The position numbers and the translations under genes were made by a program. Positions 50,027-58,635 of a stretch of 64,000 nt of DNA are shown piece after piece; position 1 is the first letter of the stretch; every line of letters begins with the position of its first letter. The notes beneath the pieces were generated by a model that saw only the letters and a program-made list of their open reading frames with translations, had not been told where the DNA came from and searched no databases. The DNA comes from Coriobacteriaceae bacterium (GTDB taxonomy: Bacteria; Actinomycetota; Coriobacteriia; Coriobacteriales; Coriobacteriaceae): positions 124,001-188,000 of the forward strand of contig JAUNDT010000004.1 of NCBI GenBank assembly GCA_030525945.1, in the 5' to 3' direction.

Positions 50027-51269
50027 TACTCCCGGCTCCCATCGCCCTCAAAAGACTTCTCGCCCCGCCGGCACGCGGTTCCGCACGGATGCCCCTGCCT
50101 CGCATGGCCTTTCTTCGGCGAAGCGCCCCGCAGGTACGCGTTTTGCCTCTTCTGCGGGTGCTCCGGCTCGTCAGCCTCAGCCGCAGCCTGCTGCTTCTGC
50201 ATACCGTCAGTCCAAGTCTTCGCGCCGTTCCGCTTCTCCTGTGCCGGTTATCCTTGGCGTGTTGCTCGCCATCGCAGTCGTTGCCGGCGTTGCCGTCTTC
50301 GTGTTCCCCAAGATGTTTTCCGACGCAGGTAGCTCTGTGGAAGCCGGTCAGACGGTTGAGCTCACGATCCCCGATGGCGCATCGGGCGATGTGATCGCCT
50401 CGCTCCTTTCCGAAGCCCACGTGGTTGAGGACCCTGCGGAGTACTATGCCGCGGTGAAAAAGCTGGGTGCCGAGATGTCGCTCAGGCCCGGCATGTACGA
50501 ATTCAAGACGCATCAAGATCCCGCTGAGGTCGTTAAGCTACTTGTTGCCGGCCCCAACGCCTCGGGGAGCACGTTGACCGTTCCCGAGGGCAAGACCGTC
50601 GCTCAGACGGCGAAGCTCGTTGAGGATGCCTTGGGCATCCCCGCCGCCGAGTTTATCGCCCAGGCTAAGGCATCGCTGTATGTCGAGGATTATCCCTTCC
50701 TGGCCGATGTCGCCAATGACTCGCTTGAAGGCTTCCTGTTCCCCAAAACGTATGCCTTTAGCTCTGATCTTTCCGCCGACGACGTGATTCGCGCGATGCT
50801 CGACCAGTATGAGAAAGACGTGATTGGCGCTGTTGACTTTGCCGGCGCTCGCGCGGAGATTTCTCAGCGCTACGGCCTGGATCTGTCTGACTACGAGCTT
50901 CTTACCCTGGCGTCGGTTGTCGAGCGCGAGGGCTTGAACGCCGATCAGCGCTCTCATGTCGCGAGCGTCTTCTTCAACCGCTTGGCAGGCAAGGGTGATT
51001 TTGAAGGTCGCCCCTATCTCGAGAGCGACGCCACGTTGATGTACGAGACGGGCGGTGAGGTGACGGCAACCGATATCGAGACGAGCAACAGCCCGTACAA
51101 CTCGTACAAGAACTCTGGATTGCCGCCGACGCCCATCTGCTCTCCTTCGGTCGAGGCGATTCTATCCACGTTGCGCCCCACCGATTCGAACGATCTGTAC
51201 TTCTTCATTACGCAGACCGAAGAGTACTTCTCTGAAACCTACGACGAGCATATGCAATCTTGGGAGTAA
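50019..51269 (+). CDS. mltG: Endolytic murein transglycosylase MltG
   Basis: A 416-residue membrane-anchored YceG-like enzyme that cuts nascent glycan strands. GTG 50019 after AAAGGAAG is chosen; it lies in ruvX. A disordered basic, Pro/Ser/Arg-rich cytoplasmic part (~1-75), one helix (PVPVILGVLLAIAVVAGVAVFV), a LysM-like part and the catalytic YceG domain with Glu in LTLASVVEREG (~305) and PICSPSVEAI near the end. A long basic N-terminus is frequent in actinobacterial MltG. Confidence 0.94.
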   Translation: MANTPGSHRPQKTSRPAGTRFRTDAPASHGLSSAKRPAGTRFASSAGAPARQPQPQPAASAYRQSKSSRRSASPVPVILGVLLAIAVVAGVAVFVFPKMFSDAGSSVEAGQTVELTIPDGASGDVIASLLSEAHVVEDPAEYYAAVKKLGAEMSLRPGMYEFKTHQDPAEVVKLLVAGPNASGSTLTVPEGKTVAQTAKLVEDALGIPAAEFIAQAKASLYVEDYPFLADVANDSLEGFLFPKTYAFSSDLSADDVIRAMLDQYEKDVIGAVDFAGARAEISQRYGLDLSDYELLTLASVVEREGLNADQRSHVASVFFNRLAGKGDFEGRPYLESDATLMYETGGEVTATDIETSNSPYNSYKNSGLPPTPICSPSVEAILSTLRPTDSNDLYFFITQTEEYFSETYDEHMQSWE

Positions 51270-51275
51270 TGACCC

Positions 51276-51773
51276 GTGAGCTTTCTTTCGCCAACCCGAT
51301 ATGTCGCACGCGTTGAGTGCATAGATTTGGATGAGCTTTGGGCTCAAGGCAAGCGTGCCATTCTCTTTGATCGCGATAACACGCTCGTGCCTCGCGATCG
51401 AAAGGATGCACCTGCTTCTGTTGCCGCATGGCTCGACCGTGCGCATGAGCTTGGCTTCAAGCTCATTATGGTCTCGAACAACTGGCATAAGGACCAGGTC
51501 GCACGTTCAGCGGGTGAGCTTGGAATGGGTTACATCGCGTTTGCCTGCAAGCCGCTCCCGTTCGCCATCACGTCGGGCATGCGTCGCTTGGGCGCTGCTA
51601 AATCCGAGGCGGTCATGATGGGCGACCAGCTGTATACCGACGTATGGGGCGGTAATTTCGCCGGAGTCGACACCATTCTGGTCAAGCCGCAGACGACGGT
51701 CGACCTGTGGTACACGCAGATCTTTCGTATTTTTGAGCGCCGTGCCCTGCGCGGTATGGATTGCGAGGAGTAG
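51276..51773 (+). CDS. YqeG-family HAD phosphatase
   Basis: A 165-residue HAD-superfamily protein, GTG 51276. Catalytic Asp pair in LFDRDNTLVPRD (~30), Ser/Thr motif in IMVSNNW (~65), Lys in CKPLP and Asp pair replaced by MMGDQLYTDVWGG (~115). This is the YqeG IIIA type, whose substrate is uncertain. In Firmicutes YqeG sits with aroE-like genes; here it precedes aroK by six bases. Confidence 0.9.
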   Translation: MSFLSPTRYVARVECIDLDELWAQGKRAILFDRDNTLVPRDRKDAPASVAAWLDRAHELGFKLIMVSNNWHKDQVARSAGELGMGYIAFACKPLPFAITSGMRRLGAAKSEAVMMGDQLYTDVWGGNFAGVDTILVKPQTTVDLWYTQIFRIFERRALRGMDCEE

Positions 51774-51779
51774 CAATTC

Positions 51780-52313
51780 ATGCCTGCTGCGGTAAAACAT
51801 GGCTGCGACCACGTCTTTATCGTGGGCTTCCTTGGCGCGGGCAAATCTACGCTCGCCCGCAACCTCGGTCGCATGTTCCATCGGAGGTTCGTCGATACTG
51901 ATCGCATGGTTGAGCGTGCATGTGGCAAGTCGGTCGCGCAGTTGTTTCGCGAAGAGGGCGAGGATCGCTTCCGCCTTCATGAGACGTCGGTCCTTCAGGG
52001 TCTCTCGGCTGAGCGCAGCCTCCTGGTTTCATGCGGCGGCGGTATTGTTGAGACTCCGCGCAACATCGAGCTTATTCATGAGCTGGGCTTTTGCGTCTAC
52101 CTCGATGGCGATCTTGACGATTCGCTTCGCCAGATTCGACGGTCCGACACGCGTCCGGATTTTCGTAGCGCGGAACATGCGGCTCGGCTCTTGGATCATC
52201 GACGTCCACTTTATGAGCGTGCCGCGGACCTCACCGTCGATATTCGCGGCCGCACGTTCACCGATGTTTCCTATACCGTTGCCGAGCTGCTCTTGGAGCG
52301 TGGTTTACTATGA
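51780..52313 (+). CDS. aroK: Shikimate kinase
   Basis: A 177-residue kinase phosphorylating shikimate. P-loop GFLGAGKSTL (~18), shikimate-binding DTDRMVE (~40) and FRLHETSVL (~65), SCGGGIVETPRN (~85) and RRPLYERAADLTVD (~140) are all present, so it looks active. Its stop overlaps the next gene (ATGA), an AroB-like protein that seems to have lost catalytic residues. No other shikimate gene is in the window. Confidence 0.95.
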   Translation: MPAAVKHGCDHVFIVGFLGAGKSTLARNLGRMFHRRFVDTDRMVERACGKSVAQLFREEGEDRFRLHETSVLQGLSAERSLLVSCGGGIVETPRNIELIHELGFCVYLDGDLDDSLRQIRRSDTRPDFRSAEHAARLLDHRRPLYERAADLTVDIRGRTFTDVSYTVAELLLERGLL

Positions 52314-53401
52314 CGATTCGTCGCAAGCTTTTGAACTTCGGTGCGCACAGCACCGATTTCCGCAGTGGGTTCGGAGCGTTCTCCGAGCTGTCCAAGCTGC
52401 TTGCGGGCGCCGTAGGGCGCCCGAACCGCGCCTTTATCGTTGCAGATTCCCAGTTGGATGAGGACCGCCTGGTCCAGGTTCGTCACTCTCTGACCGATGC
52501 CGGGTATCAGCTACATCAGTTCGACATTGATACGAAGGATGCCTGCTCGCTTCAAACTTTCGGGGAGCTGTCGTGCGCCCTGGGTTCGGCGGGCATTACA
52601 GGCGAGGACCTTATCGTGGGTACGGGCCCGTATGAGATCTGCTCGCTTGCCTCGTTTGCGGGGCGCGCATGGCTCGGTGGTATTTCGTGCGCCCTTTTGC
52701 CCACGACGCTCGATGCCATGGTGCGCGTCTCGACGCAGATGAACGCGCTTGCCTGTGCGTCGGGAGCCGACGTTGTGGAGCTTACGCCCGAGGCGTCGAT
52801 TGTGGTGTGCGATCTTGATTTCGTGGCCGCGTACGACGTTGAGAGCAACGGCTTGGGCTACGTGTATATGACTGCCGCTCACTTGGCCGAGAGCCGTAAA
52901 TTCTGGGAGTCGTTTGCGTCGATTTCCGAAGGGCTGGTGAGGGGCGATGCTTTGTCGCTCAACGAGGCTCTCGGCAATGCCCAGACGTCGCGCATGAACA
53001 CGGTTAAGTCCGCGAGCCCCTCGGCGCGTCGCGCCTTCATGTACGGGCAAACCACCGCTCGCGCCCTCGCTCGTTGCCTCGAGGGGCAGTCGGTCCTTCC
53101 GTGCCAGCTGCTCGCTGAGGGCATGCGCTTCGAGGCTCGCTTGGCCGTCGATGTCTGCGACTTCTCGGTAGACGAGATGTTCGCGCAGGATGATCGATTT
53201 GAGGATCTGGGCATTGAGGAGCTCGCCTTCTCCATCGACCCTTCGGCTTTTATCGACGCCCTTCACACGGAGCGCTTCTCCCGCGCCAATCGTTTCCAGC
53301 TTGCGCTGCCCAAGCACCCGGGCATTATCCGCCTGGCTTCCGTCGACGATGAGACGCTCGAGCGCCACGTCCGCGCGTTCATCGCTTCCCGCCGTCCCTA
53401 A
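52310..53401 (+). CDS. AroB-like protein lacking dehydroquinate synthase catalytic residues
   Basis: A 363-residue protein of the right size and place for 3-dehydroquinate synthase. It keeps the N-terminal layout and ALLPTTLDAMVRV, where active AroB has PTTLLAQVDSSVGGK. The following GGKTG..GKN residues are gone, and the zinc-binding HGE..AIGM region reads LPCQLLAEGMRFEARL without histidine. I see no alternative zinc set. It may be a diverged, non-catalytic homologue or an enzyme with a changed reaction. It is coupled to aroK by a four-base overlap. Confidence 0.75.
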   Translation: MTIRRKLLNFGAHSTDFRSGFGAFSELSKLLAGAVGRPNRAFIVADSQLDEDRLVQVRHSLTDAGYQLHQFDIDTKDACSLQTFGELSCALGSAGITGEDLIVGTGPYEICSLASFAGRAWLGGISCALLPTTLDAMVRVSTQMNALACASGADVVELTPEASIVVCDLDFVAAYDVESNGLGYVYMTAAHLAESRKFWESFASISEGLVRGDALSLNEALGNAQTSRMNTVKSASPSARRAFMYGQTTARALARCLEGQSVLPCQLLAEGMRFEARLAVDVCDFSVDEMFAQDDRFEDLGIEELAFSIDPSAFIDALHTERFSRANRFQLALPKHPGIIRLASVDDETLERHVRAFIASRRP

Positions 53402-53441
53402 AAATGCGTCATTTAGGGTCAGACCCTAAATGACGCATTTT
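53401..53441. repeat. TTTAGGGTCAGACCCTAAA palindrome, copy 3
   Basis: Perfect 20-bp arms around a single A, starting at the last base of the aroB-like stop and ending TTTT. It could also serve as a terminator for the aro pair, 32 bases before pepQ. Confidence 0.93.
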
Positions 53442-53472
53442 GCCGAAATCCGCTCATTAGAAAGGAATTCCC

Positions 53473-54603
53473 ATGACTGAAAAGCTCAACGGACCCGCCG
53501 GGCGCATCGCGCGTCTGCGTAACATGATGGTCGAGCGCGGCTATGACGCCGTTGTTGTGCGAGATGAGGCGAACCTGCGTTGGCTCACCGGTGCCATGCG
53601 CGTGTTCGACTACACCGGCGAGTATCCTCACGCCGCGTTCATCACCCTCGACGCCTGCTTCCTGCACACCGACTCTCGCTACTTCAATTCCTTCGAGGAG
53701 AATCTCCCCGACGGCGTTGACTGGACGCTCGACATGGAGGTCATCGACATTCCGCGTTGGGTCGCCGAGCGCGCCCGCGCCACCAAGAGCCGCACTGTCG
53801 CGGTTGAGGATGACATGCAGATCGGCTTTTACCGTGGTATCGAGCGAGGCCTTGAGGACTGCTCCGTTGTGGCGGCTCTTCCGCTCATGCATGGCGACCT
53901 GCAGCTCATGCGCGCGGTGAAGGACGCCGAGGAGCTTGAGATCATGCGCCACGCCCAGTCCATTACGGATGCGGCGTTTGCCCATATGTGCACCGTGATT
54001 CGACCGGGCCTTACCGAGAAGCAGCTTCGCACCGAACTTGAGACCTTTATGTTCGACAACGGTGCCGACGATCTCGCCTTCGGCTCCATTGTCGCAAGCG
54101 GCCCCAACACCGCCAACCCGCACGCCATCCCCAGCGACCGTAAGGTTGAGAAGGGCGATTTCGTGCTGATGGATTACGGCGCGGGGTACCGTGATTACAA
54201 GTCGGATATGACCCGTACGGTCGTGGTGGGCGAGCCCTCTGCCAAGCAGCGTGAGATCTACGACATCGTGCGCCGCACGCATGAAGAGTGCGTCGCCGCT
54301 ATCCATGCCGGCGTCGACGGTCACGACATCCACCTGCTCTCCCAGAAGATTATCGGTGACTCTGGCTACGGCGACTACTACGGTCACGGCCTGGGCCACG
54401 GCGTGGGCATCGATATCCACGAGCTGCCGGTTTTCGGGCGCAAGAGCAATATCGTCGAGGAGGGCGCGGTTATCACCGTCGAACCCGGCATCTATCTGCC
54501 CGGCGTGGGCGGCGTGCGCCTGGAGGACTACGGCGTGGTTACCAAGGATGGCTACGAGCCCTTCACCAAGAGCACGCACGACCTCATCGTCATCGACTGC
54601 TAA
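53473..54603 (+). CDS. pepQ: Xaa-Pro peptidase family (M24) aminopeptidase
   Basis: A 376-residue M24B metallopeptidase; ATG 53473 after GAAAGGAATT. A creatinase-like N-domain (~1-140) precedes the pita-bread domain. Metal ligands are visible: Asp in LMDYGAGYRDYKSDMTRT, His in GHGLGHGVGIDIHE, Glu in ITVEPGIYLPG and Glu in GVRLEDYG. It cleaves Xaa-Pro bonds in peptides. The choice between PepQ and PepP cannot be made by sequence reading. pepQ followed by efp is a common gene order. Confidence 0.92.
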   Translation: MTEKLNGPAGRIARLRNMMVERGYDAVVVRDEANLRWLTGAMRVFDYTGEYPHAAFITLDACFLHTDSRYFNSFEENLPDGVDWTLDMEVIDIPRWVAERARATKSRTVAVEDDMQIGFYRGIERGLEDCSVVAALPLMHGDLQLMRAVKDAEELEIMRHAQSITDAAFAHMCTVIRPGLTEKQLRTELETFMFDNGADDLAFGSIVASGPNTANPHAIPSDRKVEKGDFVLMDYGAGYRDYKSDMTRTVVVGEPSAKQREIYDIVRRTHEECVAAIHAGVDGHDIHLLSQKIIGDSGYGDYYGHGLGHGVGIDIHELPVFGRKSNIVEEGAVITVEPGIYLPGVGGVRLEDYGVVTKDGYEPFTKSTHDLIVIDC

Positions 54604-54618
54604 AGCATCCCATCGCCC

Positions 54619-54701
54619 CGCCCCTGGTGCCTGCGCGCATCATCCCGTGCTCAAACAGTCCTATCGTGAGCTGCGCGCGGGACGAGATGATCCAGGGGCG
54701 G
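54619..54701. repeat. Nested-hairpin repeat family, short member (E4)
   Basis: CGCCCCTGG and CCAGGGGCG close a hairpin; inside, CATCATCCCG pairs with CGGGAC-GAGATGAT. Bases 54630-54662 are the exact reverse complement of 54875-54907, so it is an inverted partner of element E3. The core hairpin of the longer members is missing. Confidence 0.72.
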
Positions 54702-54752
54702 CGCTGCGTTTATCTTGCAAGCAGGTGCTGAGCTCGCATTTACCAACGCGAC

Positions 54753-54793
54753 AAAATGCGTCATTTAGGGTCAGACCCCAAATGACGCATTTT
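54753..54793. repeat. TTTAGGGTCAGACCCTAAA palindrome, copy 4
   Basis: Arms of 20 bases around one A with a single mismatch (GACCCC). It lies in the 373-base pepQ-efp gap between the two nested hairpins E4 and E3 and ends TTTT. Confidence 0.92.
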
Positions 54794-54798
54794 CCGTA

Positions 54799-54918
54799 GC
54801 CCCGGGGCCGGAGCGCATCGTCCCGCGCGCAGTTCCGCACGAGCCGAAGGGCCCACTGGGCCCTTCGCGCGAGCAGGACTGTTTGAGCACGGGATGATGC
54901 GCGCAGGCTCCGGGGCGG
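54799..54918. repeat. Nested-hairpin repeat family, long member (E3)
   Basis: Outer arms 54799-54830 and 54887-54918 pair over ~30 bases (CCCCGG-GCC, GCGCATC, TCCCG). The core TTCCGCACG ... GAAGGGCCCA CTGGGCCCTTC ... GCAGGACTGTTTGAGC matches the cores of E1 and E2. It lies 58 bases before efp; the efp promoter may be inside or after it. Confidence 0.75.
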
Positions 54919-54976
54919 TCGGTCCTGATTTCGGGTATACTTCTAGAGTTCGATATTTCTACCAGAAAGGGATGGC

Positions 54977-55540
54977 ATGGCTTCCATCACTACCGCCGAC
55001 TTCCGCAACGGCATGGGCCTCAAGATCAAGGACAAGTACTACACCATCGTTGAGTTCCAGCACGTCAAGCCTGGCAAGGGCGGCGCCTTCGTCCGTTACA
55101 AGACCAAGGACCTCAAGACCGGCCGCGTGGTCGAGAACACCTGCAACGCCGGCTCCAAGTTCGAGAGCGTGCAGCTCATCACCAACGAGATGCAGTACCT
55201 CTACAACGACGGTGACAACTTCTACTTCATGGACATGACCTCCTATGAGCAGATCGCCGTCCCGGCCGACTTCATCGGCGACAACGCCAAGTGGCTGCGC
55301 GAGAACGACAATGCCCAGCTCCTCTACGCCGACACCGAGCTGCTTGGCGTGAACCCGCCCATGTTCATCGAGGCCGAGGTCATCGAGACCGTCCCCGGCG
55401 CCAAGGGCAACACCGTTCAGGGCGCTACCAAGCCCGCCACGATCGACACCGGTGCCCAGGTCATGGTCCCCATGTACCTCAACGAGGGCGAGCGCATCAA
55501 AGTCGACACCCGCACCGGCGAGTTCGTTCAGCGCCTCTAA
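54977..55540 (+). CDS. efp: Elongation factor P
   Basis: A 187-residue EF-P that rescues ribosomes stalled at polyproline. ATG 54977 after GAAAGGGATGG. All three beta-barrel domains are present: KOW-like N-domain with VKPGKGGAFVRYKTKDLKTG (the loop lysine in PGKGG is the usual modification site), middle OB domain and C-terminal GAQVMVPMYLNEGERIKVDTRTGEF. No modifying enzyme (epmA/ymfI type) is adjacent. Confidence 0.97.
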   Translation: MASITTADFRNGMGLKIKDKYYTIVEFQHVKPGKGGAFVRYKTKDLKTGRVVENTCNAGSKFESVQLITNEMQYLYNDGDNFYFMDMTSYEQIAVPADFIGDNAKWLRENDNAQLLYADTELLGVNPPMFIEAEVIETVPGAKGNTVQGATKPATIDTGAQVMVPMYLNEGERIKVDTRTGEFVQRL

Positions 55541-55610
55541 TCGCGCCTTATTCGCATCACGCTATCGCGCGGCTCGCACTGGGCCGCGCGCACCACGTAA
55601 AGGAGTGAAC

Positions 55611-55970
55611 ATGTCGCACGAGATCACTATCGCCGGTATCGGCATCGCGCCCGAAGTCCTGGCGGCCATCGTCTCCCGTTCCGTCGAGGAGGTCGAGGGC
55701 GTTGCGTCGGTGGGCGTAAAGGACCTCGCCACCAACCTCGTCTCCATGTTCTCCGCCAAGTCCACGCAGGTGGGGGAGGACGTCGAGGCCGAGGTCGTCG
55801 ACGACAAGCTTCGCCTTACTGTGCATCTCACGGTCTTCTTCGGCTATCCGTTCAAGAAGCTCGCCGAGGTTGTTCGCGAGGCCGTGGTAAGCGCCGTCGA
55901 CGCCCAGGTGGGCGTTGAGGTCGAAAGCGTGAACATCTGCATCGACAGCCTCGTTTTCCCCAAGGAGTAG
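55611..55970 (+). CDS. Asp23/Gls24 family envelope stress protein
   Basis: A 119-residue Asp23/Gls24 (AmaP-associated) protein; ATG 55611 after AAAGGAGTG. It keeps the SHEITIAGIGIAPEVLAAIV start, VEGVASVGVKDL, a hydrophobic LRLTVHLTVFFGYPFKKLA strand-helix and the VGVEVESVNICIDSLVF end. Such proteins are cytoplasmic or membrane-associated and linked to envelope stress. efp-asp23-nusB is the common Firmicutes/Coriobacteriia order. Confidence 0.92.
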   Translation: MSHEITIAGIGIAPEVLAAIVSRSVEEVEGVASVGVKDLATNLVSMFSAKSTQVGEDVEAEVVDDKLRLTVHLTVFFGYPFKKLAEVVREAVVSAVDAQVGVEVESVNICIDSLVFPKE

Positions 55971-55973
55971 CGC

Positions 55974-56624
55974 GTGGCATCTCTCAAGGTTAACCGCGGG
56001 CGCACGCTCGCCCGCAGCCAGGCCCTTCAGATCCTCTTCCAGGCTGAGGTTCGCGGCGAGTCCGTTGCCGACGTTCTTGCCGGCGACTTCACGCTCTCCA
56101 AGGGTCCGCTCGCCGATTACGCCGTGCAGATCGCGCGTGGTGTCGATTCCAATCGCGACCGCATCGACTCCGCGCTGCGCGCCGTCTCCGCCAATTGGAC
56201 GCTTGAGCGCATGCCCGGCGCGGATCGCAATTTGCTCCGTGCCGCTGTGTACGAGCTGTACTTCCAGGTTGCCGATACGCTCGACGCGGCGGTTGTCATC
56301 AACGAGGCCGTCGAGATCGCCAAGGCGTACGGCACCGATGATTCCGCGGGCTTTGTGAACGGCGTTTTGGGCCGCATCGTGCGCGAGCGCCATCTGCCCA
56401 GCCTGCAGCATGTCGCTTGCGAGGTGACTGCAGAGGACTGCGAGGCGGCTTGCATCGCTGCCCTGTGGTTCGAGATCGACCCGCGCCGCCTTGAGGCCGA
56501 GCGCGAGGCCGAGCTTGCCGCCGAGGAGGCCCGTGCCCGCTTTGAGTCCGATGAGTATGGCTTCGGCATGGACGATCTGGACGATATGTTCCTTGACCCC
56601 TTTGATGCTTCTGCTGGGGAGTAG
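55974..56624 (+). CDS. nusB: Transcription antitermination factor NusB with C-terminal extension
   Basis: A 216-residue NusB (usual ~140); GTG 55974. The helical core holds RTLARSQALQILFQAE, NWTLERMPGADRNLLRAAVYEL and AVVINEAVEIAKAYGTDDSAGFVNGVLGRI. NusB with S10 binds boxA RNA to antiterminate rRNA operons. The last ~70 residues are acidic (RLEAEREAELAAEEARARF, DDLDDMFLDPFD) and not part of the usual fold. It is three bases after the Gls24 gene. Confidence 0.95.
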   Translation: MASLKVNRGRTLARSQALQILFQAEVRGESVADVLAGDFTLSKGPLADYAVQIARGVDSNRDRIDSALRAVSANWTLERMPGADRNLLRAAVYELYFQVADTLDAAVVINEAVEIAKAYGTDDSAGFVNGVLGRIVRERHLPSLQHVACEVTAEDCEAACIAALWFEIDPRRLEAEREAELAAEEARARFESDEYGFGMDDLDDMFLDPFDASAGE

Positions 56625-56626
56625 GC

Positions 56627-56953
56627 ATGGCAGAGACCACGTTCGATGACATAACCGAGCGTTTGGACGAGATCATCGCGCAGGTTCGCTCGAAGGACAC
56701 CTCGCTTGAACGTAGCCTCGACTTGTTCGACGAGGCCATTGAGCTCGGCTCTCGCGCTGTCGACATGGTTGACTCTTTTGAGCTGTCTCCGCGTGAGGCC
56801 GATATGCTCGATGAGCAGGAGGCCCAGGCGCAGGGGGTCGAGCCTGCCGGCGCTAATGCGGAATCGTCGGCCTCGGGCGAACTTTCCGTCACGGGCGAGA
56901 CAGGTTCCGCCTCAACGGAGGCTTCTGCGAATACTGCCGTCAAAAGCGCGTAA
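56627..56953 (+). CDS. xseB: Exodeoxyribonuclease VII small subunit
   Basis: A 108-residue protein whose first ~65 residues match XseB: FDDITERLDEIIAQVRSKDTSLERSLDLFDEAIEL. It forms ExoVII with XseA, which cuts single-stranded DNA. The C-terminal ~40 residues are a Gly/Ser/Ala-rich tail. The usual xseA neighbour is not here; tlyA follows ten bases later. Confidence 0.88.
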   Translation: MAETTFDDITERLDEIIAQVRSKDTSLERSLDLFDEAIELGSRAVDMVDSFELSPREADMLDEQEAQAQGVEPAGANAESSASGELSVTGETGSASTEASANTAVKSA

Positions 56954-56962
56954 GGGGCGAGA

Positions 56963-57778
56963 GTGGCACGCGTTCGTCTTGATGATGAATTGATTTCCCA
57001 GGGCATCTGCGAGAACCGCGCGGATGCCCTTCGCACGTTGATGGCCGGTCTTGTTTCGTCCGGCGGTGAGCGCCTGAGCTCTCCGGGCATGATGGTCAAG
57101 CCGGGCGTTGACCTGCACGTAAAGGGGCGTATCCCCTATGTGGGGCGTGGCGGCCTTAAGCTCGCGGGCGCGCTCGACGCGTTCGATCTCGACCCGCAGG
57201 GTCTGTCGTGCCTCGACATTGGCTGCTCAACGGGCGGGTTTACTGACTGTCTGCTCAAGCGAGGCGCCCGCCATGTGGTGTCGGTCGATGTGGGGCGTGC
57301 GCAGTTTGACTGGTCGCTTCGCAACGATGCGCGCGTGACCTTGCTCGAGCGCACCAATATCGTTGACGTGCCCGCGCAGGGCTATGCCGGAGCCTTTGAT
57401 CTTGCGGTGTGCGATGTCTCGTTCACGAGTATACGGACGATCCTCCCTGCCGTTCTTGACCTCATCTCCCATGGCGGCGCATTTCTCACGCTTGTCAAGC
57501 CGCAGTTCGAAGCGGCTCCCGATGAGGTGGGGGAAGGCGGCATCGTCCGAGATCCCGCGGTGCACGCGCGTGTGCTCGAAGAGTCGGTGCGCTTGTTCGC
57601 CGCAAGCGGTCTGGCCCCACTCGATGTGTGCGCTTCGCCCATCAAGGGGGCCAAGGGCAATCGCGAGTTCTTCCTGCTCGGCGCACGTGGCGAACGTGAC
57701 GTCCAGGGGCTGTGTTCAAGCGCAAGTGCTCTCGAAGAGCGCATCGCGCTGCTGGTACGTAAGGCGGCTTCTCTATGA
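56963..57778 (+). CDS. tlyA: TlyA family 2'-O-rRNA methyltransferase
   Basis: A 271-residue protein; GTG 56963 after AAGGGGCGAG. An S4 RNA-binding domain (~1-60: VRLDDELISQGICENRADA) precedes an FtsJ-like methyltransferase with SAM site CLDIGCSTGGFTDCLLKRGA (~85) and KPQFE near 180. TlyA methylates 16S/23S rRNA 2'-O and is needed for capreomycin sensitivity in mycobacteria; haemolysin annotation is historical. It overlaps nadK by four bases. Confidence 0.94.
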   Translation: MARVRLDDELISQGICENRADALRTLMAGLVSSGGERLSSPGMMVKPGVDLHVKGRIPYVGRGGLKLAGALDAFDLDPQGLSCLDIGCSTGGFTDCLLKRGARHVVSVDVGRAQFDWSLRNDARVTLLERTNIVDVPAQGYAGAFDLAVCDVSFTSIRTILPAVLDLISHGGAFLTLVKPQFEAAPDEVGEGGIVRDPAVHARVLEESVRLFAASGLAPLDVCASPIKGAKGNREFFLLGARGERDVQGLCSSASALEERIALLVRKAASL

Positions 57779-58635
57779 TGGTTTTCCTCGTTCCCAACTA
57801 CTACAAGCAAGAGGCCGTTGAAAGCGGTCTTGCGTTGGAGCTCTGGCTCACGCGTCAGGGCTTCGAGGTCGACTGGGCTGCCGACCAGCGCTCCGGCATC
57901 GAGTCCACGCCTGACCTTTCGGATTGCGGTCTAGTGATTTCGCTCGGAGGTGACGGCACGCTGCTTCGCGCCGCGCGCATTGTGGGGTACCGGGAGATCC
58001 CCATCTTGGGCCTGTCCTACGGCCACCTGGGCTTCTTGACGGCCGCGAGCCCAGAGGACCGCAACGTGCTGTCCGTCGTGAGCGACGCGCTTGCCGGCGA
58101 GCTTCACGTGAGTCGCCGTGCCACGCTCGCCTGCGATATCGTGAGTGTGAACGACTTGGGCCAGGAAATCACCTGCAGCAGCTTTGCCCTTAACGACTTG
58201 GCGCTCACGCGCGGTCCGCTCTCGGATATGGTCGAGTTCGATATCACGGTTTCGGGTCACCATATCGACCGTCTTCGAGGCGACGGCGTCGTGGTCTCCA
58301 CGGCAACGGGTTCCACGGGGTATGCGCTTTCCGCGGGTGGGCCCATCGTGAGCCCCGACTATACCGGTATGGTGTGCGTGCCCATCGCGCCGCACACGAT
58401 TCAGGCCCGCGCTTTCCTCACCTCTCCCTCCGATGTGGTTGAGCTGCGTATGTCCAAGGATCGCCCGTCCGTTCCGGCCATCGCGGTGGACGGCCAGTTC
58501 CTCAGCTGCGAGGGCGAGGTCGAGCGTGTGGAGGTTCGCCGCGGCGACGCCGACATTCTCCTGCTCGACTACGGCCCCGAGAGCTTTTACAACTCGGTGA
58601 GCCGCGTGTTCTACGGGGTGCGCAATGATCGATGA
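57775..58635 (+). CDS. nadK: NAD kinase
   Basis: A 286-residue kinase making NADP from NAD and ATP. ATG 57775 overlaps the tlyA stop; ATG 57778 is next to it. The GGDGT motif is in LVISLGGDGTLLRAARI (~58-66), followed by GLSYGHLGFLTAASPED and the C-terminal GDGVVVSTATGSTGYALSAGGPI. Its place before recN is the standard tlyA-nadK-recN order. It overlaps recN by 11 bases. Confidence 0.96.
   Translation: MMVFLVPNYYKQEAVESGLALELWLTRQGFEVDWAADQRSGIESTPDLSDCGLVISLGGDGTLLRAARIVGYREIPILGLSYGHLGFLTAASPEDRNVLSVVSDALAGELHVSRRATLACDIVSVNDLGQEITCSSFALNDLALTRGPLSDMVEFDITVSGHHIDRLRGDGVVVSTATGSTGYALSAGGPIVSPDYTGMVCVPIAPHTIQARAFLTSPSDVVELRMSKDRPSVPAIAVDGQFLSCEGEVERVEVRRGDADILLLDYGPESFYNSVSRVFYGVRNDR

Noticed and set aside
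31272..54793. The four GGGTCAGACCC palindromes as a CRISPR array
   Set aside because: They are dispersed singly over 23 kb, lack regular spacers and have no cas genes nearby.
56963..57778. Haemolysin
   Set aside because: TlyA proteins carry this historic name, but S4 plus FtsJ-type methyltransferase domains identify an rRNA 2'-O-methyltransferase.
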